DNA from: Boletus sp. NGJ
Lineage: Eukaryota; Basidiomycota; Agaricomycetes; Boletales; Boletaceae
NCBI GenBank assembly: GCA_019096195.1
Contig: JAGTXK010000275.1
Coordinates: forward strand, 1-64,000
Direction: 5' to 3'
DNA: 64,000 bases
A program made the position numbers and the translations under genes. The notes under the pieces are model-generated. The model saw nothing but the letters and a program-made list of their open reading frames with translations, was not told the DNA's origin and searched no databases. This document shows positions 11,924 through 22,109 of the stretch, piece after piece. Position 1 is the first letter of the stretch, and every line of letters begins with the position of its first letter.

Positions 11924-12110
11924 TATAAAGTAGACATTTTGCGACTGGAATCCCCAGTCTAATCCATTTGTTCACTACCTCAGTTATTGTCTTGGTTTTT
12001 GATCATTGATAGACTGGTATTGATCAAACAATGACCCCTCACCACATTCTATTGTGCCAGGACCTGTGTAGCCTATGAAGCAGCTCAAGCCTTGTGGATG
12101 GTTATCAGTA
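11924..12110 (+). repeat. 3' part of a plus-strand LTR related to the one at 1017-1480
   Basis: TATAAAGTAGACATTTTGCG, CCCAGTCTAATCCATTTG, ATTGTCTTGG, GCCAGGACCTGTGTAGCC and GAGCCTTGTG occur in the same order as in the LTR at 1017-1480 (there ATATAAAGTAGCACTTTG, CCCAGTCTAATCCATTTA and so on). The left part of this LTR would lie before 8929, split by Tc1 copy 2. Broken fossil. Confidence 0.65.
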
Positions 12111-12452
12111 GATTTACTGCTGGTTTCATTATAGTTTGTGTGCTCACACCAAAACAATCTAAATAAAGTTATGAAGATAACCAAATCATTTCCCCCTAAA
12201 CAGAGCATCTTTGCATTTATCATATGAACTGGTTGTTAGCATCTGCATCAATAAAAACAGGACTAGCTGTCCAGTGCTAAACAGTACTGGACAGTAACAT
12301 AGTGCTCATAGTGAGAGTCCAACTGGATAGTGGTTTGATAGTACTATGACAATGTCTTGTAGTCTGTCATAGTATTCTCATAGTACTTTCACAGTGGTCA
12401 TAATATTCTCATACTGTCTCATACTGTCTCATAGTATTCTCATAGTACTTTC
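12111..12452. repeat. Gene-free stretch ending in CATAGT-type simple repeats
   Basis: About 12290-12450 is an imperfect array of TCATAGTA, CATAGTACT and TCTCATACTG units. The same vocabulary recurs at 13330-13400 and, inverted, at 14075-14270. Confidence 0.5.
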
Positions 12453-12753
12453 TGTTATGACCTCATAACAATGGGACATGTAACCTGGTGAACCAAAGGC
12501 AATCTGGGTTTCACTAGGACCTGCTACTCTCCCTTCCTCTAAGTAGGCAAGGATTCGGTCAGCTGGTGAGTAATGTAGCAATGCTTTATAAGTATTAGGA
12601 TAATCACCTAACACTGATACACGAGCAACAAAGATATTCAGCTCCCAATGTATCTCAGAGCAGCAACCATCTGCAATGTATGCTCTGCGAGATTTCTACT
12701 CCCTACTCTACCCTTGTAGAACAGACACCTCTTATAACCCTGGTCTGATAACA
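12453..12753 (+). repeat. LTR of a third family, 301 bp
   Basis: Starts TGTTATGACCTCATAACA and ends CCTGGTCTGATAACA. The first 65 bp recur in inverse orientation at 1481-1545. The flanks do not form a target duplication. The next bases hold a short plus frame (ATG at 12761, MASPSTSMGSEANEE), so this is more likely a 5' LTR followed by a leader and a vestige of gag than a solo LTR. Fossil. Confidence 0.6.
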
Positions 12754-13329
12754 GGCAGGATGGCTTCGCCTTCAACCTCAATGGGTAGCGAAGCAAATGA
12801 AGAAGCTAGTGATTACCGCAATCACTAGCACAACAAGAAGCAATGCTTCCAGCATTAACTTCTAGGAACAGAAGTTGGTGGAGAAGCAGAGATGATATAC
12901 ACCAGGTTAATTTGTGTAGATCAAGGTTAAGGAAATACATGAAGGGCGAATACACCTATATAAATAGGCCTTTCCAATCTAGGGCAGGCTTCCTATTATA
13001 TAAGGTCATATGAGATCACAGATCTAATATTACCATAAAGGGAATCTGGGACATCAGACAAATGGGAGTTTGGAATACAGGGCTGTACACAAGAGAGTAC
13101 AGCCAAGAAGGCAATGTCTATGATTGGATCAGAAGGGGAAATAGACAAGGTGAAATAGAAGGCTGTGTCACAGCCATGAGAGCAGTGTTGCATTGCCTAG
13201 AAGGGGCTAGGATATGGCGATGCTTGTGTGGGCATTGGAGGGGAATCCCGCATGTCAGAGGAATCAAAGAGAAGGTCACTCCCAGAGTCCAGGAGGGGGA
13301 GATGGTAGGGGAAAAGGTGTACCCCCTTC
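12754..13329. other. Probable retroelement leader remnant, no intact gene
   Basis: Frames here are short and match nothing I recognise. One open stretch of 90 codons (13062-13334, plus) has no domain. Treated as remnant sequence downstream of the LTR. Confidence 0.35.
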
Positions 13330-14275
13330 CATAACCATAACACTTCCATAGTGGTCATAGTGATGCCATAGTATACATAGTGCTTCCATAGTGGCTTAGC
13401 AATCCTAATCCTAATCCTGATCCTAATGCAATTTCAAGCCAATTCTAATTTCAAATTCAATCAAATATTAATTATATTAATATTAATCCTAATCCTAATC
13501 CTAATCCTAATCCCAGTCCCAATCCCAATCCTAATCTCAATCCTAATGATTTACAAAGTGAAGTGTTAACTTCATGTAATAAATAGAGAAGAATAAAATT
13601 GAGAAACAAGAGAGTGTGGGAAAGTTTTTTAAAGTCTGGCTTGTTTATATAAGAATGGTGGCACAAACATTGGCAAACAATGTCCGCTTTTTGAACACTA
13701 AGTGTGGAAAAATGGACTTGAATATATTTTTTGAGTGTAGGTCTACACTTTTGATACACTTTGTGACTACACTTTTACTACACTTTGGTGTGCATTTTTG
13801 GTACACTTTTGATACACTTTGTTTGCTACACCTACTACACTCTGCTACACTCTTGTTTGCTTTTTTACTGCACTTTGTCTGCTACACTTTTGCTACATTT
13901 GGTGCGCATTTTTGCTATGCTGTACTACACTCTTTCCTACACTTTTTGTACAACATTTTTGACTACACTTTTTATACACTTTTTGACTACACTTTTTGTA
14001 TACTTTTGACTTAAGAATAGGATTAGGATTTGGATTTGGATTTGGATTGAGATTGGGATTGGGATTAGCTTAAAATTACTACTATGACTATGACTATGCT
14101 ATGAATGTACTATGAATGCTATGGTACTATGACACTATGAAACTGTGAACACTATGAATATATGTACTATGGATACTATGAATACACTTTCAATACCATG
14201 ACACTATAAATACTATGAGTTATCTATGAAACTACTATGGCACTATGAGCACTATGATGAAATTCTGTATTTACT
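13330..14275. repeat. Large palindromic repeat block: CATAG arms, CCTAAT/ATTAGG arms, ACACTTTTG-rich core
   Basis: The left arm is CATAG-type repeats (13339-13400) followed by CCTAAT/CCCAAT tandem units (13407-13545). The right arm mirrors this: ATTAGG/TTTGGATTGGG units (14014-14070), then CTATGA-type repeats (14075-14270). The core contains about 270 bp of degenerate ACACTTTTGNTACACTTTG-like tandem units (13735-14005). The outline is that of a terminal-inverted-repeat element made of simple repeats. ORFs in it, such as a run of Leu-Gly, are artefacts of repeats. Confidence 0.75.
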
Positions 14276-14923
14276 GATGTGTGCCCAATTTGTGGGGAAT
14301 GTTATCCTTGAGTATAGTATATGTTACTGTATATCTATGGTGTGCCTGGACACTATTGGACATGCATATACAAAATATGTAAAATTGATGAGAATTATGA
14401 CAGCAACACCAGCTTGCAGGTCCGGGAGTGCCCAGAGCCTAGAGGGCCATGGAATTAATAATTTCTGTCAATCATTCATTCATGCTGAGCCCTGATTTGG
14501 GCATACATATATGCCATGGGCTTCAAATTCACTGCCTATCGAGACATTTATAGCCATGATTAAAGTACACCTAAGTAGTTTCAATCGATGAGGGGTAAGT
14601 TGGAAAGAAAGCAGCAAAATGATTTCTGAAATTTCTGAAATTTTGATGTGGTTACATCACTCACACAAGATCTTTTGTAGCATGCACAGGATTGTCAGGG
14701 GCAGAATACAAGATGTCAAACGAACACCTCTAGGACCTGTGAGGACTGACCCTGACTGCCTTCTCGAGCAAACAGCGACTCAAATTCCATAAGAGAACAG
14801 GAAAAGGACTAGTATACAAAAGAGGCATGGCACATACTCACAACACCATACGTATATCAAACCGACCAATCTTACAGATCCAAAGTGGACCCGCCTCCCG
14901 ACCAATATGCACACCCGCGATGC
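14276..14923. other. No gene seen; transition from repeat region to gene-rich DNA
   Basis: Base composition moves towards 50 percent GC and CpG returns at about 14.7-14.9 kb. The last 100 bases are probably the 3' untranslated region of the minus-strand P450 gene. Confidence 0.4.
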
Positions 14924-17212
14924 TTACGCACTCCCGTCCTGTGCCAACAACCGCAACGCCGCCTCTGACCGCGGCCTGACCGCAAGCTTAAACGGATTCG
15001 GAGTCCTATCACCCTATCGTCAGCATCGTCCCGCCACACGCCCTCATGAAAACCCACACACAAGAATACGTACCGAAATATTGAATTGTCATACACCACC
15101 TCCGGCTCGATTTCCACCCCATGTTCATCCACAGCCTTGCCGATATCCAGCGTGGCCATCATGGACACCATGAGCAACCACGCCGAAGACTCGACAAGAT
15201 GTACACCTGGACATCGGCTGCACGTCGTGCCCACAAGGTGTGGATGAGTGTTCAAAGTTCGGTCGAGCAGACCACCCGCTTACCGTCTTCCGAAACCGAA
15301 GACATACGCCCGTGGATCGCGTTGTCGTTCTGTTGCCTCGTCTGCAGCGGGATCGAGATACCGATCAGGATTAAACTCATGGGGATCCGGAAAGAGGGTT
15401 GCATTCCGAAGAATGTTCCTGAAACACATCCTCCGTCAACCTGTGCCCTTAGTGCCACACAGACATCCGATTCAGACGCACCAGGTATTCGCAAACACCT
15501 AACACACAGTCGGATGAACAGACGGACGAATTAAGAAAGCAGGTTGACGTACGAGTGACCCCTTGGGTATCAAGACACCATCGTAAATGTCATCCTCCAT
15601 CAACCTATGTGGAAGACCTAGAACGAACATGAGCATCAATTTACACGCCACTCGAGGGACTTACTCAGAGGTACAGGTACACCCCACCTCAGCGACTCCG
15701 CAAAGACCGCATTGCAGTACGGCAATGAATCCCGATCCTCAAAGACTGGCAACCGATCCTGTCCAATCACCGCATCGATCTCTGCCTGTGCTCGCTTGAG
15801 TACTACAGGGTATTGTACCATGGCGAGAATGAATTGAGAGAGGGCCGCGACGTTCTGTTAATCACGGTATTCTGGTCGTCATGTCTCCATAGTCAGGTTG
15901 GTGGGGGTACATACAGTGTCAATGCTAGCTTCCGTTCGGTTAAATAGAGCAAAGATCAACGAGGAAAAATGTCTGACCTTCCGGCGTACATCGAGTTTGC
16001 GGTCCATCTTAGATCAAAATCTTGTTGAGCATCAAGTTTCTTTTCCTTGTTATTGTGTCCATCCAATACCGTGGAGACAAAGGACGCTTTTGCGGTGCCC
16101 TTGCGCTATGCCAAGAAGCGACATGAGTCAACAGCGTACTACAAGAGAGGTGAGAAATGGTATACCCTCTCATCCAAGACGAACTTGTATGGCTCATCAA
16201 CAAACTCCTCGATCTGCTTCTTCCACATGGCGGCATTCCGCTTGAATCCCGCACCAGGAAACCAGTCCGGCAAATGTTTCACTAGACGTCACACACGTCA
16301 GCGGTGCGCTGACTCCGAACGAGCGAGTCAACGAAGACATACACGAAGGAATGATGTCGACAGGCCAGATACCACCGCCTGAGGCGATACGATTGGCGAG
16401 CAACGAGATACACTCGTCAGCAAGTTTCAGAAAGGCGTCGTCAGTCGACTGTACGTGGTATCCGTACACAACCAATAACGTCAATCCACCCGTGTACCTG
16501 ACCACGTGACCAAAGTCAGACGGGACCGGACAGAAGAAAGAAAAGAAAAAAGAAAGAAAAAGAAAAACGTACCGCCGGAGATGGTCCTGAAACCTGAGTG
16601 GATCTTCGAGAAGCCCTCTGAGGAACGGCTTCGTTTCAAGCACGAGCAATGGGAGGTAACGTTTCACACTCGACGATCCAAGCGCCGCTTGCATCAACTT
16701 CCGCTGGCGACGCGACTGATCGCTGTATGGTGTAAATGCCACCATGTTCTTACATCCGCAACTGATCAGATAAGGTTCAGATTGCAAGCAAATGTGGATG
16801 AAATTAGGCAGACGTACAGATCTCCCAACATGACGAGCCTCGGCTTGTCAGAGTATATAGATCCACGTTTCTCCAATAGATCGAATGCCACTTCAGGGGT
16901 ATTCAAAAAGACGAGCCCCTGACCAAACACATGAAGATACGTGATATCACCTAACCAAAGAGGCGGGGTCATAAGCGCCGCACATCACGGGAGCGCGAGA
17001 TAAGGCGACGAACCATACTGCAGTGCCCATCGTTCAGCCAAGACCCAGAGCTCTTTTGCAGTAAGATCGGCAATGTTGCCCAGAATGGGGAGCGGCTTCG
17101 GCCCAGGGGGTAACGGGGCGGGTAACTTCGGTTTGGTGAGATGACGGTAGAGTGCGTAGGAGAGTGTTGCCGCGAGAAGCACCGCGGGGACCGTTGTCGT
17201 CGTGGCCATCAT
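14924..17212 (-). CDS. Cytochrome P450 monooxygenase, multi-exon
   Basis: A haem-thiolate monooxygenase of the microsomal fungal type, likely ER-anchored. It starts MMATTTTVPAVLLAATLSYA at 17212: a hydrophobic anchor, then the proline-rich hinge PAPLPPGPKPLPILGN. Further exons give DITYLHVFGQGLVFLNTPE, YSDKPRLVMLGDL and the C-helix region SDQSRRQRKLMQAALG. After these come a K-helix ESLR (ExxR) in YCNAVFAESLRWGVPVP at about 15650, DDIYDGVLIPKGS, HEFNPDRYLD and the haem-binding loop FGFGRRRCPG, which spans an intron at about 15205-15290. It ends FKLAVRPRSEAALRLLAQ at 14924. At least eight exons. All core motifs are present, so it looks functional. The context is a single gene rather than a pathway cluster, so the substrate is unknown; it resembles CYP families usually annotated O-methylsterigmatocystin-oxidoreductase-like. 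Confidence 0.92.
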
Positions 17213-19204
17213 CCGAGTACGTCGCGCGAGATGCGGCAGGTGGCAGAAAATTGTGCAGCGAGTGGATCGGGAGATGGAACGAAGAAGGAAGATGCAGAGG
17301 AGGAGGGGGACGCGATCCATTCGTTCCCGTCTCTCCTCCACCTTTTTACGCTCGTCGGCTGTTTGTCTGGTTTGTTCATCACAGGCACACGTGACTATCC
17401 ATGTGCCACCTGAGACGACAAGGGTTGCGGATACATAAATGAAGGGGTTGCGAGAGACATTCGTTTGCCGCCCAGGAGGTCTGTCAAACTTGGAACGCTT
17501 CTCAGCCTGCTGGCCGGCAAAACAAGTCAGACTGCCATCTGTCACGCCGGCCCCCGCCACGGATGGTTTTCTTCAGGTAGTAGGCCAGCTTCTACTTTTC
17601 AGTGGATCGTCGAAACGGATCGTCCATTCCCAACCGACATTTTCCCCTTTGCGTCTCCTCGCGGCTCAAGGGCTCACTGCTAAACGGTTTTCGTGTTCGT
17701 CATTCCCAACTTGAAGTGAGGCCACAGTTACGTTGGTTGGGTCTACGTAAAGCCGAGGGCCAGGTAAATACACCGGATGGCGCGGAAGAAATTGTAATAC
17801 CCCATATGTGCGTCTTCGTCCAGAAAGCCCACGGGCATCGGAGTCGCGCTGAGAAGCTGAATTTCAGTGCGTTCTCGTTGCCAAGTACCATCCCTGCACA
17901 CCGACAAAACCCGAACCATCACTCAGGCGCATCTTCAAGACAAACGTGCAACGTACCACAGGCTATATGTGTCGTCACCGGGCGGGAAGCAAAACAGTAT
18001 TAATAAATTGGTGGCCAACGACATGTATGTCGCAACTTGCCTCATGGCGCACCAATCTAGGACTCTTGATCGGCAATGAGGCTCAGAATCCGCTATGCCG
18101 GACTGGCGTGACCACAGAGGCTGAGGAGAATCGACTTTATTCAGCTCCCATGACAACGCCGCCTCCTCGTTGCTCAGCCACATTAATCTTCCCTCAACGG
18201 TAATTGGTGGCTTCAGTGGTAACTTGGAGTGGAAGAACGACGGCCGTCTGTGACATGAATAACGTTCCTATGCAAAAGAAAGATCATTCGATTAGCTCAG
18301 GACTAAAGTAGGTTGGCATTTGACAGATGCACAGGTAAGCATATACGGCAGCTGAGCAATTGCGCTACAATCCAAACACGTTTTTGATTAGCGAAACTAA
18401 CTGTAATACAGCCGCAGCCTTGGGGCTCTGATGAGTCGAGATCTCAGTCATGATAATATAAATGTGCATATGATGCAAGCCTGTCATCGGAACGCGTGCG
18501 GTGATAGGACGGTCACCGGGTCCGTACCATGGCGAAACATGTCTGACTCTGTTGAACACCGTCCGCTGTCTGCCTAGACCAAATACGAACAAGCTACACT
18601 CGGCCTCACCAAGCCGACGTAGTAAGCAATAGATTACATCGAGGTATTCATTACGACGGTATATAGGACGAGTCGTACTATAGGGGACGACAATCGAATT
18701 CCTGATTTCGTTCCCCCCATCTCGTCTGACTCGGTCTTTCCGCATCCGTCCCGCGCTCCAACAGACTCCCATGCACCTGAGGAGCAGATTCTAGGCTTGA
18801 TTTCCCTCAGCATGGTGCATCCGAGTACTGAAGTACTGATCCTTGTAATAATCCTTTGTCGACCACCACGGATGATCTGCACTGTCACATCTAAAAATTA
18901 GACTAAGTTACATACAAGCCAGATTAGCTGGATGGTCCATCTTGAAATGTGCGACGATGAGGGACGAGGATATATAATAGATACAAAGTGCAAGGAGAAT
19001 GCAAGCTAGTAACACAAAGCAAATTGAGCGTCATCGGATTCGCCATGCAGAATCTGTGCGACGTGATAGGGATTCGAGCTTCCTCCCACCGCGCCAAAAC
19101 ACAATACATTCAAAACCTCAGATGAGTTGAAGGGAAAAAAAGATGCATCATCAAATCAGGGAAGAAGGGGACAAAAAAAGGCGCATGGGTACAGCACAGC
19201 ACAC
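17213..19204. other. Intergenic stretch with no supported gene
   Basis: Many overlapping frames of 60-135 codons occur on both strands, as expected for CpG-rich fungal DNA. None shows a domain, consistent coding bias or plausible splice chain. The right part near 19.1 kb is probably 3' flank of the NYN gene and the left part is promoter of the P450. Confidence 0.4.
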
Positions 19205-21456
19205 CTACCTCTCCACTTCCACCTCCAACAAATCATCCGCAAAATCCTCCATCTTGATAATCTTGAACCGCTCCTTCCACGGTCCACCCGAAAATGCCCT
19301 CTTCCACGCCCGACTCAACCCCTCTTGCCATGCATACAACTCAATCTTCCAGCCGCGCTGCAACGCCAGTCGAACGGGACCCAGAAAACCTTCCTCGTTG
19401 AATTGACCTACGTTGCCGTCCCCGGTGGCAAGCACAATCGTGGCGTTGGGCGGAGGTGGGTCGGTCGCTGCGATCGCTTGGTGGAGTTTGAGTTGGAGGA
19501 GCTCGTCCACGCCCTGCTCTCTGTAGCGTATCCGTGCAGTGGTCGTCGTCGTCGTCCCAGAAGGTCCAGCGACCGCACGCGCGGCGCTCCCACTCCGACT
19601 CCCGTTCCCGTTACCAGTCGCACGATCCGAGTCCGTCGAGACGTTCCCGCCCGAGTGTCCACGTATGTGTGTCTTTGAAAAGGACGACGAAGATGTAGAA
19701 GCGGGATTCGGGTCGGATTTCCGCCAGTTGGCGCTACGCAATGCGGCAGAGTCAGGTGAGTAAGGGTGTCGCCTGTCTGGCGCGTTCCCGCTATCAGGTA
19801 CACGGGCGTATATCCGGACGTCGTAACCCAGTTGGATGGCCGATTCCATCGGTTGATATAGCGGTGAAGACGTCACCAGACACCGTCTCGTAATCGGTCG
19901 TCCTCGTTCGAGAAGGAGCGCGAGCGCTGCATGAGAGAGTCGTTTTGGACGACGTGATAATGGTCGGTGTTTCTTATGATGCGTAAGAAGTCCAATGAGG
20001 ATATTCGAGCTGTGAAAGAAAACGAATCGCGGTCAGCATCTGCATACGCAACGACGAAAAGGATGACGCAACTGATCGATGAAAACATGTATCAAGGTAT
20101 CCCTAGCGCGCGGTGCTGGCCCTCTAGGGTCAGAGAAATCAGATTCCCCGCCACTAAAGTCTTGAGTGAGCAAAGCAGTGATGCGCTCGTAGTCTTCCGG
20201 GCACCTGAGTCGCAATTTATGTGCGAGACATCGCAGCTTCAGTATCTGCGGATCAGGAGGTATCGTCTTGACCTTGAGCGTCGGTGTCGACTTGCTGTGT
20301 TTCAACACGTCGCGATTGAGAAGGACACGATTCGTCCAAGGAGGCGTCGAAGGCGTCGATTTGTAGTGGTGGTGCGTATTATCGAGCGACGAAGACGATT
20401 CACCTTCGGCCTCTGGCACATCTGCATCTGCATCATCTCGATCTGCATCGCCGCTCGCATCGTCCGCATGCACAGTCGTCTCGGACACCGTCTCTGGTGC
20501 GTCCACCGGGCGCCTCAGTATCCGAAGCGTCTTTATTGGTTTCTTCCGCCGCCGCTTTCTCGCCCGCCGCAGGTCCGCATCCTGACTCCCCCTGACCCCC
20601 CCATCCGACGTTGAACTATAATGCTGTATCATCCGCCTCTCTGCCAGCCGACCTGCCTGAACTCTATTCCTCTCCGACATCAAAAATTCGATCACACTGT
20701 CGATCGTGCCCAACGTGGGATGTTCCGGGTCGTTCACGATGCCGTCTGGACCCAAATTTCCCGCACTGGACGCAAGGGACCCCACGACGGTGAACGAGAG
20801 CGGATCCACCTCACCCTCCGTCTCGGAATCGGATCCGTCCCCACCAAACATGTCCTCGCCATCCCCGCCTGAGCTCAGGACATGATGGCGTGCATGCGCA
20901 TCGCCCGTGGCGCTCTCCGTGGCGCGCGACCAATCGTCCACTGCACTCCTCGTCTGTGCACTCGCCACCGAGGGATCGAAATACGACGAAATGATATGCT
21001 GCGTCCACACCGTTGAGCCCGCATTGGGTTCCGAGTCCGTAGGAAGTGACGACAAGCGTCCCGAGCGCGGGGACGCAGATTCGAGTTCGAGTTCAGGTTC
21101 GTCGTGATCCGCGTGGAGCATAAGCGTTGGGAGGGTCGTGTGAAGAATACGTGGAGGACCGGTCTGGAGGTGTTGGAGTTCGCGGAAGACGGTGTTGAAG
21201 GCACCGAGATCGGGTGCTTCTGTTGGGGTCGTGTCACCCCGCGGATATAAAAACGTATCAGTGGGGACGCGGGAGCATGTCGTGTGTATTCATAAGCGTA
21301 TATAAGAAAGTTGAGGGGAGGCGTCAGTAACGAATGTGCAATCGGAATGGAACGACGCTGACCGTCAGAGGTCGCCTCACTGAGACGGGAATAGGTTGAA
21401 AAAGGACTGATCGCGGTGGGCGAGTTGGACGTCGTTTCCGAGCTGGAATGATTCAT
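19205..21456 (-). CDS. NYN-domain (PIN-like) putative ribonuclease
   Basis: Three exons are visible. Exon 1 (about 21273-21456) starts MNHSSSETTSNSPTAISP. Exon 2 (about 20060-21235) is a low-complexity, acidic/Ser-rich region with a basic patch (RRARKRRRKKPIK); it ends in HVFID at the start of the NYN fold. Exon 3 (19205 to about 20014) resumes SNILIGLLTHHKKHR, continues MESAIQLGYDVRIYARVP and ends with NATIVLATGDGNVGQFNEEG and the helix WKERFKIIKMEDFADDLLE. IDxSNI and the TGDGN loop are the acidic metal-site motifs of NYN/LabA/MARF1-type nucleases. The split of the first motif by an intron supports the model. The family acts on RNA; the substrate here is unknown. Long disordered N-terminus of about 400 residues. 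Confidence 0.85.
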
Positions 21457-22109
21457 CTTAGAGTATCATCAAGAACGTGAGTGAATGGGCTGTAAGGACG
21501 TCGATGCGTGCCGCTAGGGCCTCTAGACTGGGCGTAGCAGGATCGGCGTTTGGTTGTGTGATGTGTAGCGAATCTGTTGGATGTGACCTAGGACGGTCGT
21601 GGATGTACGTGGCAACGAAGAACTATAAAGGATTGTGGGCCCAAGCACTTAGTGGCTTTGACTTGCTGCGACTGCTGTACTCCGAGTCGGAGGACACGGA
21701 CAGCCTCCTCCCATAGGCCAATTCCCCACGTGACTTTGTCCGTGCCTACTCTGACTCAGCGCTCCCAGCTGACTACTAGTACTCGACATGACTTCCTCAA
21801 AGTTGCTTTCCAGCTCAGACGCTCAAGCTTCAAAGTTCACAATCATGGTAGACGATCCAAATCTCGGTCTTGATTCAAGTACCGCTATTGTAAGGTGGAA
21901 AAGGTAATATAGACAAAGATTTGCGATACGAGGCCAATTGACCAATACACTGTGCAATGTGTTATATGATGGATAGATATGAAATAAACATATCTAACTT
22001 AGTGTGATCCAGAGATGAAGTGTCAGTGTGTGGGGTGGTACAAATGCGTTTCAGTCAAAAAAATGGAATAGAAAAATGGCGAATAGATGCAGCAGAGGGA
22101 CCGGGAATT
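21457..22109. other. Intergenic, no gene seen
   Basis: Likely holds the promoter of the NYN gene on the left and the 3' flank of the zinc-finger gene on the right. No ORF with support. Confidence 0.4.

Noticed and set aside
13472-13759. Open frame ending in a Leu-Gly run
   Set aside because: Pure translation of the CCTAAT tandem repeat; not a gene.
14907-15799. Several plus-strand frames of 70-137 codons
   Set aside because: They overlap P450 exons on the other strand, which hold the ExxR and haem-binding motifs.
18365-18888. Two overlapping minus frames (135 and 84 codons)
   Set aside because: No domain, no consistent codon use and no splice partners; kept as intergenic.
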